A stretch of 63,096 bases of DNA from contig JAJFKM010000062.1 of NCBI GenBank assembly GCA_021773215.1, forward strand, positions 1 to 63,096. Direction: 5' to 3'. Numbering within the stretch: position 1 is the first letter of the stretch; each line of letters opens with the position of its first letter. The notes beneath the pieces are model-generated. The model made no database searches, had not been told where the DNA came from, and saw nothing but the letters and a program-made list of their open reading frames with translations. The position numbers and the translations under genes are program-made. Below are positions 38,294-46,489 of this stretch, piece after piece. The DNA comes from Gammaproteobacteria bacterium. GTDB taxonomy: Bacteria > Pseudomonadota > Gammaproteobacteria > Eutrophobiales > Eutrophobiaceae.

Positions 38294-38797
38294 TTGGCTT
38301 TGAAAGAACTTCAATTACTTGATGATGGGGACTCATTCAGAAAGTCTGCTTATCGGCATATAAAAGAATCTGATTTCTTTGCCGATTTTGGCGATGATGA
38401 AATGGATATTCTAGCCCGTTGGACCCGAGCCTATTCAGCAGATACCGGCTGCGTAGTATTAAATGAAGGGGATCAGAGTAATTGTCTTTGCATCATCATC
38501 AAAGGCGAAATCAATATCTTTAAACAGTTACCAGACGAACATTTAAAGATTGCAGAGGTTGTTGCAGGTGAATCAATCGGTGAAATGGGCATTATCGATG
38601 GTGAACCATTCTCAGCCTCAGCGATTGCATCAAAAGACTCGATTGTTTTATTGATTACTCGCGAAGACTTTGAGGATATTGTTAGCCAAAATATTGAGTT
38701 GGGTAATAAATTGTTATGGAAACTTGCCAGAATCTTAACTGCACGGTTGAGACATACGACTAAACGACTTGCAGAATTATTAACAGGTAAGAAATAA
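38294..38797 (+). CDS. Cyclic nucleotide-binding (CRP-type sensor) domain protein
   Basis: 167 residues made up almost wholly of a cNMP-binding beta-roll (GCVVLNEGDQSNCLCIIIKGEINIF; GESIGEMGIIDGEPFSASA). No C-terminal HTH is visible, so it is not a classical CRP. The start is TTG, set by GGAG at 38285-38288. The last helix (LLWKLARILTARLRHTTKRL) may mediate dimerisation. Signalling role unknown. Confidence 0.82.
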   Translation: MALKELQLLDDGDSFRKSAYRHIKESDFFADFGDDEMDILARWTRAYSADTGCVVLNEGDQSNCLCIIIKGEINIFKQLPDEHLKIAEVVAGESIGEMGIIDGEPFSASAIASKDSIVLLITREDFEDIVSQNIELGNKLLWKLARILTARLRHTTKRLAELLTGKK

Positions 38798-38811
38798 TAT
38801 TTACGAATATA

Positions 38812-39534
38812 TTATTGATGGATGATTATCTCGCTATTTATCGTGGAAGTCGTTAGCGCTGTTTTATAACCATCAAGGTCTAAAAGATTATAAGTAAACC
38901 AAACCTTCTCTATAGGAACAGGTGTTTTGACTTCCAGTCCTGCCTCACACCCTTCCTCTAGTGAAACAGAAAACCGCTCAAGTCCAAAGGCAACTCCTTG
39001 CCCTGTTGCCTTAATGAAAGATTCCTTTTTAGCCCAGACACTATAAAAGACATCACATCGCTGGCCCTCATCAATATTTTGTAACTCATTATATTCTTGT
39101 TCACTAAAAAACCGTTTTGATAATGATTGATGATTTATATCTAAATTTATTTCTTCTATATCGACACCTACTTTGTTATTCAAGGTAATTGCTATCAGCG
39201 CATAACCCCCTGAATGGGAGATGTTAAATTTTATTGGCTTATTATTTAACGATTCATTAACGCTCGGTTTTCCATGTTCTCCATAAAATAAATCAATGTC
39301 TTGATATGACTTACCAACAGCGCTAGATAATAAGAGTCTTAATACACTTCGCGTTATAACAAACTGATTCTTCTTTACTTCTATTTTTAATTTTTCTGCT
39401 CGAATACATTCGTCTTCTGACAAATATTGAATACATTCATTACTATCAAATAAATTAAATTGAATTAAATAAACATGAATCTTGTTATCTGACAGCACTA
39501 GCCTTTCTTGTAATATCTTTTCGAGAGTATTCAT
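38812..39534 (-). CDS. 4'-phosphopantetheinyl transferase (Sfp type)
   Basis: A 240-residue PPTase. Magnesium-binding and catalytic motifs GVDIEEINLDI and FYSVWAKKESFIKATGQG are present. It activates carrier proteins by adding phosphopantetheine. It is last in the oleB-oleC-oleD run, and the oleD stop and this start share one base. A broad-specificity PPTase here fits the large synthase upstream. Confidence 0.92.
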   Translation of the reverse strand: MNTLEKILQERLVLSDNKIHVYLIQFNLFDSNECIQYLSEDECIRAEKLKIEVKKNQFVITRSVLRLLLSSAVGKSYQDIDLFYGEHGKPSVNESLNNKPIKFNISHSGGYALIAITLNNKVGVDIEEINLDINHQSLSKRFFSEQEYNELQNIDEGQRCDVFYSVWAKKESFIKATGQGVAFGLERFSVSLEEGCEAGLEVKTPVPIEKVWFTYNLLDLDGYKTALTTSTINSEIIIHQ

Positions 39535-40529
39535 TATTTTTTTTCAGTATCGAATGACGCCTTAAGATGTTTCATGCCTTCATCAATACTGATTTCTGGT
39601 TTGTAGGATAAATCACGTTTTGCCGCAGTCAGGTCAAACCAGTGCGCGGTGGATAATTGTTTTGCAACAAACCGTGTCATTATGGGTTCTTGTTCGATCT
39701 TTAATAGGGAGTAGACTTTCTCAAATATCATCCCTATGTAATAAGCCACGTGCTCATTAATTCTTTTCTGTATTGGTGCTAAATTAACCGTCGCTAAAAT
39801 TTTATTGATCAACTCCGACATTGCGATGGGCTCATCATTACTAATGAAATAGGCCTTTCCCTCACACGTTGCATCATCTTGTAAATTATCTCCGGCAAGT
39901 AGATGTGCTTCAACCGCATTGTCGATATAGCATGAATCAACCTTATGTTCTTTAATTCCAACCAGTCTTAAGCGGCCGGCTTTAGCACGACTAATGACAC
40001 GTGGTGCAAGATGTCGATCACCCGGCCCCCAGATTAAATGCGGTCGTAAGGCAACTGTCTTAAGTTCTGCGCTGTTTGACCTTAATACTAACTGCTCTGC
40101 TTCTGCCTTGGTTTCTTGATAGGCATTGAAAAATGATTCTGCATAAGGTGTTGATTCATCAATACCCTCTTCACTAGTACCATCAAACACTACACTTGGG
40201 GTGCTGGTATAGACCAGATAATTTATATTATGCTTTTTACACGCATCGATGACATTCTTTGTTGCAACTACATTAGCCTGATAATACTTTTCATAATCAC
40301 CCCATACACCTGCCATGGCTGCAACGTGATAAACAATATCACAGCCACTCGCTGCAGCATCTATATCATCAGCCTTACATAAATCACCCTGTACAGCATC
40401 AACACCTAATTCTATTAGCTCGGGATAGTGTCCGCGTTGAATTGACCTAACAGTATCTCCCCTTTTCAATAATGCTCGGACAATTGCACCTCCGAGAAAT
40501 CCACCTCCTCCTGTCACTAAGGCCTTCAT
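39534..40529 (-). CDS. oleD: OleD, 2-alkyl-3-ketoacid reductase
   Basis: About 331 residues from the ATG at 40529 (MKALVTGGGGFLGGAIVRAL), an extended SDR of the 3-beta-HSD type. The catalytic Tyr-x3-Lys is in YQETKAEAEQLV. It reduces the ketoacid made by OleA to the beta-hydroxy acid. ATGA overlap with oleC proves tight coupling. Confidence 0.93.
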   Translation of the reverse strand: MKALVTGGGGFLGGAIVRALLKRGDTVRSIQRGHYPELIELGVDAVQGDLCKADDIDAAASGCDIVYHVAAMAGVWGDYEKYYQANVVATKNVIDACKKHNINYLVYTSTPSVVFDGTSEEGIDESTPYAESFFNAYQETKAEAEQLVLRSNSAELKTVALRPHLIWGPGDRHLAPRVISRAKAGRLRLVGIKEHKVDSCYIDNAVEAHLLAGDNLQDDATCEGKAYFISNDEPIAMSELINKILATVNLAPIQKRINEHVAYYIGMIFEKVYSLLKIEQEPIMTRFVAKQLSTAHWFDLTAAKRDLSYKPEISIDEGMKHLKASFDTEKK

Positions 40530-42190
40530 GTTAATTTTCCTACAGCCCATATCGCTAACTTCTCACGACCAATCTTTGCATTGTGTCGAATATCAACCGG
40601 GAAGCCTGAATGAAACAAGATATGCTTAATATTTTTTGTTATGGAATGATGACTACCCAATTCTAGTAATTCTTCAGTCAGTTTGTTTTTGTTAACACTT
40701 TTCTGATCAGGTTCTAGCTCAACACAAATAATGGGAGTAATTTTATCCTTAAGTTTAGCGCCAACCAAAGCCGTTCGAAAAACTGATTCGTGCTTATTAA
40801 AAATACCTTCGCAACATATAGTATATAAGGTTTCAGTTTCTGTAATGACACGCTGGCTCTTGCGACCACAAAACCAAACACGGCCGTCATCATCAAGGTA
40901 TGCAATATCTCCCATGCGATGATAGAAGCCATCATCAGTCTGTATCTTGGCCAAACGCGTTGCATTATCGCGATTAAAATAAGATTGAGTGACCTGTGGG
41001 CCTTTGACACAAATTTCACCAATCTGATTGACCGGTAACTCTAAATCATTATTCCAATTAGTAATGATATCGTCAGTGATTTTAATAATCTTGATATCCA
41101 GATTGGAAACGGCCTTTCCAACACAGACACCCTTGCCTTCAATCGTTGCCACAGCAGTTTCATTCAATATTTCGTCACTGCCAATGGAGCTCACAGGAAG
41201 AGACTCTGTTGCACCATAGGGTGTAAATATCTGTACCTCATTATTGATTAGAGATTTAAATCTCTTTAATACGGATGGAGAAACTGGTGCACCTGCAGAT
41301 AACACACGTTTTAATGTGGGTAACTTGCTTGAATTCGCACCACCCCATTTCCCAACACGATTTAATAAGGCTGGCGAACCAAACATGGTGGTACATTTAT
41401 AATCATTAACAGCATTAATAATAATTTTAGGATCAACTTGACCTGGACGGGTAAAATCCATCTTTGGAATCACAGAGGTCATGCCTAATGCAGGGGCAAA
41501 TAAAGCAAATAGTGGAAATGTCGCTAAATCTCTCTCGCCAGGTTGAATATCGTAAAGCTTCTTTAAAGCTTCATGCTGTGCTGTAAAATTAGCATGCGTA
41601 TAAACAACACCTTTTGGAATGCCTGTGCTACCGCTCGTGAACAAAACTGCAGCCATATCTTCGGCAGGCGTATTGTTAAGACTAAATTTTTTACCTTTGG
41701 CCTTAGCTTTAATCTTCTCAAGACTTGTTATAAAGCGAGTTAATAATGGATTGTTACCGACTACGACGGTTTTATTAATAGTCTTCTTTGACCAGCCTAA
41801 TGTTAGACGGGCAATATGTGCGCTACTAATACCAATAAATGCTTCCGGCTCAGCCTCTGCCAAACACTTACCCAGGTTTTTTATGCCCATTCCTGGATCG
41901 ACAGCGACGAGTACCGCCTCAAGTTTGAATAAGGCAAATACCAGAGCGAAGAAATCAAGCCCGGGTTTAACCATTAATACTGTGCGTGTCCCTTTGCTGA
42001 TGCCATGAACTTTTAATCCATTGGCAATAAGGTTACTGACTTCATCAAGTTCCTGATAGGTGTATGAATTTTTATATAGAATCGACTCAGACTTATCACT
42101 AGTGCCTGTTGATTGGACAACCACAGCATGGGTGTCCGGCTGTTGTTGTGCCATAACTGGCAAATGGGAGGCTATGTTTGCCGTAATCAT
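40526..42190 (-). CDS. oleC: OleC, beta-lactone synthetase (AMP-forming ligase family)
   Basis: A 554-residue ANL enzyme. The N-terminus NIASHLPVMAQQQPD and GTRTVLMVKPGLDFFALVFALFKL are OleC hallmarks. P-loop-like LFTSGSTGIPKGVVYTH, TPYGATESLPVS and YHRMGDIAYLD are complete. It closes 2-alkyl-3-hydroxy acids to beta-lactones using ATP. Separated from oleB by a 195-base repeat-bearing gap. Confidence 0.95.
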   Translation of the reverse strand: MITANIASHLPVMAQQQPDTHAVVVQSTGTSDKSESILYKNSYTYQELDEVSNLIANGLKVHGISKGTRTVLMVKPGLDFFALVFALFKLEAVLVAVDPGMGIKNLGKCLAEAEPEAFIGISSAHIARLTLGWSKKTINKTVVVGNNPLLTRFITSLEKIKAKAKGKKFSLNNTPAEDMAAVLFTSGSTGIPKGVVYTHANFTAQHEALKKLYDIQPGERDLATFPLFALFAPALGMTSVIPKMDFTRPGQVDPKIIINAVNDYKCTTMFGSPALLNRVGKWGGANSSKLPTLKRVLSAGAPVSPSVLKRFKSLINNEVQIFTPYGATESLPVSSIGSDEILNETAVATIEGKGVCVGKAVSNLDIKIIKITDDIITNWNNDLELPVNQIGEICVKGPQVTQSYFNRDNATRLAKIQTDDGFYHRMGDIAYLDDDGRVWFCGRKSQRVITETETLYTICCEGIFNKHESVFRTALVGAKLKDKITPIICVELEPDQKSVNKNKLTEELLELGSHHSITKNIKHILFHSGFPVDIRHNAKIGREKLAIWAVGKLT

Positions 42191-42203
42191 AAATTAATTT
42201 TTA

Positions 42204-42375
42204 GCCACAGAGAACACAGAGAACACAGAGAACACAGAGAACACCAGTTATTATTTTTAATTAAAATAAAAAAAAATATATTATTCATTTAATATAAATC
42301 CATATTTATTTAGTATTTAGTTCTATTACTAATTAATTTTTTAGATTTCTCTGTGACCTCTGTGCTCTCTGTGGC
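42204..42375. repeat. CACAGAGA-type inverted repeat element between oleB and oleC
   Basis: 42204-42231 and 42348-42375 are inverted copies (about 25 of 28 bases by eye) built of CACAGAGA units. The first arm runs on as a 9-bp tandem array (ACAGAGAAC, about four units, to 42242). The 116 bases between are very AT-rich with no frame. Possibly a MITE-like element, or an RNA hairpin in the ole transcript. Confidence 0.7.
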
Positions 42376-42385
42376 AACAAAAAAA

Positions 42386-43276
42386 TCATTTAATAACATT
42401 CTTTTCAAAAAACTGTTCAATTACTGGAATCACTTCCTCGCTCGCGTCTTCAAGTAGATAATGACCAGCATCAAACTCATGATATTCAGCATTTGGCATA
42501 CGCTTCTTCCATTCATCAAGATAATGTCGATCAAAGACGAAATCATTCAAACCCCAACAAATCAACATTGGCAGCTTTGAAAACTGATCCAGGTTTTTAT
42601 CAACATTATCTACAACATCATATGAAACATGATTTTTATCTAGCGGAATATCTTCTACAAAGCGTAAGACCGAAAGTCGGTTCGCCCAATTATCATGCGG
42701 TGACAAATACGCATTCTTTATATCACTCGTCATCGGCTTCCGTGTCACACACTGTATGACACCTCCCCGACAAAATGCATTCAAGCCTTGTATGAGTAAC
42801 GCACCTATTAATGGGGTGCGGCTCAGCTTTAATTGCCAGGGAATCTCTTTACCGAAGGGAATATGAAACCCAGCTGTGTTCGATATCACCAGACGTTTAA
42901 TCTTTTCAGGGTAACGCGTGGCATAGGCCATACCAATCATACCGCCCCAATCATGCACAATTAGCGTTAGATTATTATCGACGCCAAGACAGGATAACAA
43001 CGCATCAAGATCATCAACCCGTTGCTTTAAGGTGAATTCATATTCAGCGTCAGCCGGCTTATCAGATAACCCCATACCAATATGGTCGGGTACGATGCAA
43101 TGGTATTTATCGATTAACGCAGTAAAAAGATGACGATAATAAAATGACCAACTTGGGTTCCCGTGCAACATCACAATTGTTTCGGAATTACTCTTTCCAC
43201 CTTCGAGATAGTGCATTTGTCTGTTATTTATCGAGGCATAACAGGAAGACTCATGGGGATAATCAGGGTATTGCAT
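42386..43276 (-). CDS. oleB: OleB, beta-lactone decarboxylase (alpha/beta hydrolase)
   Basis: A 296-residue haloalkane-dehalogenase-like hydrolase. The oxyanion region is MLHGNPSWSFYYRHL, the nucleophile Asp is in VHDWGGMIG, and the catalytic His in FDAGHYLLED. In olefin clusters OleB decarboxylates the beta-lactone to the final alkene. It starts the oleB-oleC-oleD-PPTase block. The region upstream is shared with hicA on the opposite strand; ATTATA at 43306-43311 gives a minus-strand TATAAT. Confidence 0.92.
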   Translation of the reverse strand: MQYPDYPHESSCYASINNRQMHYLEGGKSNSETIVMLHGNPSWSFYYRHLFTALIDKYHCIVPDHIGMGLSDKPADAEYEFTLKQRVDDLDALLSCLGVDNNLTLIVHDWGGMIGMAYATRYPEKIKRLVISNTAGFHIPFGKEIPWQLKLSRTPLIGALLIQGLNAFCRGGVIQCVTRKPMTSDIKNAYLSPHDNWANRLSVLRFVEDIPLDKNHVSYDVVDNVDKNLDQFSKLPMLICWGLNDFVFDRHYLDEWKKRMPNAEYHEFDAGHYLLEDASEEVIPVIEQFFEKNVIK

Positions 43277-43411
43277 AAGCTGTTGGTTTTTCTGTAAAAA
43301 ATATAATTATAAAGCGGGTTAGTTTACTGAATATTGCCTTATTCACCAAGCCTATACTGATAATAAATTAGCTACATGTCTTATTACAAAGCAACGAATA
43401 AAAAGTTTCAC

Positions 43412-43434
43412 ATAGGACATTATTGTCCTATAAT
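43412..43434 (+). promoter_or_regulatory. hicA promoter and palindromic operator
   Basis: ATAGGACA-TTAT-TGTCCTAT (43412-43431) is a perfect 8-4-8 inverted repeat overlapping TATAAT (43429-43434). The ATG of hicA at 43442 is 7 bases after the -10, so the mRNA should be leaderless or nearly so. The layout fits autorepression by HicB. Confidence 0.65.
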
Positions 43435-43441
43435 CTTATTC

Positions 43442-43663
43442 ATGAAAGGAATCGAATTTATCAGGAAGATAAAGAGACTTGCCAAACAGAGAGGATGTCG
43501 ATGCACTGTTGACAATAAACGTGGCAAAGGAAGCCATGTCACTCTTTATTTTGGCGACAAACGAACCATTGTGCGTAACCCAAAAGATGAATTAAAAAAA
43601 GGCACTACTAGCGCAATGCTTAAGCAATTGGAACTTACTAATCGGGATATACAGGATATTTAG
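43442..43663 (+). CDS. hicA: HicA-family toxin
   Basis: 73 residues starting at the ATG at 43442 (the open frame upstream runs through the operator). dsRBD-like mRNA interferase with FIRKIKRLAKQRGC, catalytic His in GKGSHVTLYF and TIVRNPKDELKKGTT. The stop abuts the hicB start. Confidence 0.85.
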   Translation: MKGIEFIRKIKRLAKQRGCRCTVDNKRGKGSHVTLYFGDKRTIVRNPKDELKKGTTSAMLKQLELTNRDIQDI

Positions 43664-44092
43664 ATGCATAATTTTAATTACCCAGCAAAATTCAAACAAG
43701 ATAAAGAGGATGGCGGCTTTATTATTAGCTTTAGGGATATTCCTGAAGCAATTACACAAGCTGAAACAATCGAATCTTGTTTTGAAGAAGCAGCGGACTG
43801 TCTTGATGAAGCGATTGCTGGTCGCATTGATGATAGGCTTGAGATCCCAGTGCCTTCCAAACCAAAGCGTGGCGAGAAATTAGTTTCTGTCCCGGCACAA
43901 ACCTCTATAAAGGCTGCTTTATATATTGCCATGCATGAAAGTAAGGTTAATAAAAGTGAACTTGCCAGACGCTTAAATATTGATGTCAGAGAAGTTAGGC
44001 GTATGTTGAATCCTCATCATGGAACAAAACTACCTTCAATGGAACAAGCACTGGCTGCTCTCGGGAAACATGTTGAGTTAACTGTTCGGTAA
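43664..44092 (+). CDS. hicB: HicB-family antitoxin
   Basis: 142 residues. The N-terminal HicB fold is YPAKFKQDKEDGGFIISFRDIPEAITQ in parts, with CFEEAADCLDEAIAGRI. A C-terminal HTH follows (NKSELARRLNIDVREVRRMLNP). It neutralises HicA and should bind the palindrome upstream of hicA. Zero gap to hicA. Confidence 0.9.
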   Translation: MHNFNYPAKFKQDKEDGGFIISFRDIPEAITQAETIESCFEEAADCLDEAIAGRIDDRLEIPVPSKPKRGEKLVSVPAQTSIKAALYIAMHESKVNKSELARRLNIDVREVRRMLNPHHGTKLPSMEQALAALGKHVELTVR

Positions 44093-44140
44093 TTTTTCTT
44101 ATTCTTTATGCTATTTTTCATGCGCTCCAGAGGAAATAAT

Positions 44141-45193
44141 TTATTTTTTATGTTCATCAAAAACTTCTTTAAGAAAATTATAAACCTCTTTATCGAGTAA
44201 TTTAGAACTTTTTTTTAGCTGTTGTATGAATTTACTTCCCATTTCATGGGCTGCTTCTGCTGCCACGACAACATCACCTGGGCGTAAGTCTTTTAAAACA
44301 TCTAACACAAGATTTGCTTGTAAAATATCCTTGCGACTTTTTGCTGCCATTGCTACGGGTCTACGTTGAGATACCACAAGTTTATGGAGTGCAAATCGAG
44401 CTGGATTGGGAACACGAATTAATAAACCTGCGCCAACAGGAATCGCAGCCAATTGACTATCGTCAATGATGTAATCCAAGAATAGAACCGGTTCGGTGGC
44501 AACATTCAAACCGGGAATAAACACCGCACCTTTTTTGGGTTTGCCTATTTCTGGAGATAATAAGGATACTGATAACTTCTGGTTTCTTATTTTAAAACTT
44601 GTTGAAGGATCTTTTCTATTCAGTGCGGGTACTTGAAAGAATCCCCTATCAGCGTCACGTAATTTCTCAATAAGATTAATCTCGTCGTTCGGTGTTGCAA
44701 CAACAATTGGATTTCCCTGTGCAATATCGATGTCCTCCGTTCTTCCTGCATCATTTGTCCAATTGACACCTAACATATTTCCAATAGTTATAAATGCATG
44801 GGAACCCACTAACACGCTACCAGCTTCAAACAGGCCTGATTGAACTAAGGCCTGCATAACACGTGCTTCTGTAATACTGGAAGCCTTTAATCCAGCAGCA
44901 AGCCCTGTTGAGACTAATCGCTGTCGATCTTTTTTATCAGGAATATCATTCTCAAGCAGTTGTTTTGCCTTATTAATCAGTTCACGATTTTGTTCATTAT
45001 CCGGACCAATATAATGGGAACGTTTTGATCCGCCAATTGTGTATTGTATATACCAATACTTTTTGCCTTTCACTGTGCGGGTAAAGTAAGAAATTCCTTT
45101 TCCCGGAAAGGGTGCTGCAATAAGGCTTGTTAACAGATCTGCATAGGCCACTTGTGCACTAGTTGGTAATGTTTGATATTGAGTCATTTCCAT
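44141..45193 (-). CDS. GSU2403-type nucleotidyltransferase-fold protein
   Basis: 350 residues from the ATG at 45193. The central nucleotidyltransferase core is VLVGSHAFITIGNMLGV with RTEDIDIA (G-S, then D-x-D). The N-terminal 90 residues hold KGKKYWYIQYTIGGSKRSHYIG. Related proteins occur next to toxin-antitoxin and defence genes; function unproven. Converges with hicB. Confidence 0.75.
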   Translation of the reverse strand: MEMTQYQTLPTSAQVAYADLLTSLIAAPFPGKGISYFTRTVKGKKYWYIQYTIGGSKRSHYIGPDNEQNRELINKAKQLLENDIPDKKDRQRLVSTGLAAGLKASSITEARVMQALVQSGLFEAGSVLVGSHAFITIGNMLGVNWTNDAGRTEDIDIAQGNPIVVATPNDEINLIEKLRDADRGFFQVPALNRKDPSTSFKIRNQKLSVSLLSPEIGKPKKGAVFIPGLNVATEPVLFLDYIIDDSQLAAIPVGAGLLIRVPNPARFALHKLVVSQRRPVAMAAKSRKDILQANLVLDVLKDLRPGDVVVAAEAAHEMGSKFIQQLKKSSKLLDKEVYNFLKEVFDEHKK

Positions 45194-45198
45194 CAATT

Positions 45199-45234
45199 AG
45201 TTATAAGCAGTTTGTCAACATACTGCTTATAACT
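45199..45234 (-). promoter_or_regulatory. 13-bp inverted repeat before the nucleotidyltransferase gene
   Basis: AGTTATAAGCAGT (45199-45211) and ACTGCTTATAACT (45222-45234) are perfectly inverted around a 10-base loop containing minus-strand TTGACA. The near arm supplies TATAAC at 45205-45200, which would start transcription at or beside the ATG (45193). Likely operator. Confidence 0.5.
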
Positions 45235-45314
45235 TATGGAAAGAAGTTGGCTGGTTTTGGGTAACATATGCCTACACATTATGAGTAAACCTCCCGCTTT
45301 TAAATTCAAAGAAC

Positions 45315-46421
45315 TTAAAGCAAATCCATCTGCTCCGTTTTGTCAGGTTGTTCCATGCCCTTTTCCTGCAACTTTGATGTACTCACTCCTAATAGACGAA
45401 CTTTGCGTGTATCTACTTCTGTGTTTGTTAATAGGCCTTTTACTACTTCAAAAATTTTACTCGCAGATAATGTCGGTTTTACTATTGTGCGACTGCGTGT
45501 GATTTGTTCAAAATCTGCGTATTTAACTTTTAAGGTTATTGTCTGTGCGGATAAGTTTTTATCAAATAATATTCTCGAGACGTTATTAGATAGTTCTTCC
45601 AGAATAGAAAACATTTCATTTATGTCGCCCATGTCTTTACTAAATGTTGTTTCCTTGCCGACAGATTTTCTTATCCTTTCGTTGTTCACTGGCCTAAGAT
45701 CGATACCACGTGAAATTGAATAATAAAAATGACCTGCCTTGCCGAATTTCTTGACGAGTTCATTTAGGCTTTCTTGTAAAAGATCTTCACCCGTGTGTAT
45801 ACCAAATTCTTTCATTCGTTTTTCGGTTGCTTTACCAATGCCATGAAACTGTCGTACTGGTAATGTCTTGATAAACTCCGGACCTTGTTCAGGAGTGATT
45901 AGATATAGACCATCCGGTTTATCCATATCCGATGCTATCTTCGCTAAAAATTTATTGTATGACACACCAGCAGAGGCATTGAGGTCCGTTTTCTCTTTAA
46001 TTAAACGTTTGATCTCTTTCGCGATTAAGGTTGCCGAACCTGAATAATCCTGATTATGCGTGACATCCATATAAGCTTCGTCCAAAGATAAGGGTTCAAC
46101 GAGATCAGTGAATTGACGAAACACGGCTTGAATTTCTGCAGAGACTTCACGGTACGCAGTAAAACGTGGCTTTAGAAAAATAGCATGAGGACATCGTTGA
46201 TGCGCTTGCGTGGCCGACATTGCTGAGTGTATGCCGAACTTGCGTGCTTCATAACTACAGGCAGCAACAACACCGCGCTGTTCTGGCGTACCGCCAACTA
46301 CGACTGGCTTGCCACGATATTCAGGATTGTCACGCTGTTCGACTGAAGCATAGAAGGCATCCATATCGACATGGATGATTTTACGTTGTATTGGACTTTC
46401 TTCGTGCTCTTCCGTATTCAC
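45315..46421 (-). CDS. dinB: DNA polymerase IV
   Basis: A 368-residue Y-family polymerase starting at GTG. The palm motifs HVDMDAFYASVEQRDNP and PLSLDEAYMDVT contain the catalytic acids, and the HhH region is KTLPVRQFHGIGKATEKRM. Translesion synthesis role. No clear LexA site is visible upstream. It sits oddly between oleA and oleB with HicAB and the nucleotidyltransferase. Confidence 0.95.
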   Translation of the reverse strand: MNTEEHEESPIQRKIIHVDMDAFYASVEQRDNPEYRGKPVVVGGTPEQRGVVAACSYEARKFGIHSAMSATQAHQRCPHAIFLKPRFTAYREVSAEIQAVFRQFTDLVEPLSLDEAYMDVTHNQDYSGSATLIAKEIKRLIKEKTDLNASAGVSYNKFLAKIASDMDKPDGLYLITPEQGPEFIKTLPVRQFHGIGKATEKRMKEFGIHTGEDLLQESLNELVKKFGKAGHFYYSISRGIDLRPVNNERIRKSVGKETTFSKDMGDINEMFSILEELSNNVSRILFDKNLSAQTITLKVKYADFEQITRSRTIVKPTLSASKIFEVVKGLLTNTEVDTRKVRLLGVSTSKLQEKGMEQPDKTEQMDLL

Positions 46422-46489
46422 GTATCGTTAAGAATACAAAAATTTAAATTTTAAAATTATAAGAAGAAATTTATAACAAGTTTGATTGC

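Noticed and set aside
42204-42242. Tandem ACAGAGAAC units suggested a CRISPR-like or VNTR locus
   Set aside because: Units are contiguous 9-mers without spacers and with an inverted partner at 42348, so it is a simple repeat or hairpin element.
46422-46489. LexA/SOS box upstream of dinB
   Set aside because: No CTGT-n8-ACAG-like site was found in this gap; it is only A/T-rich.
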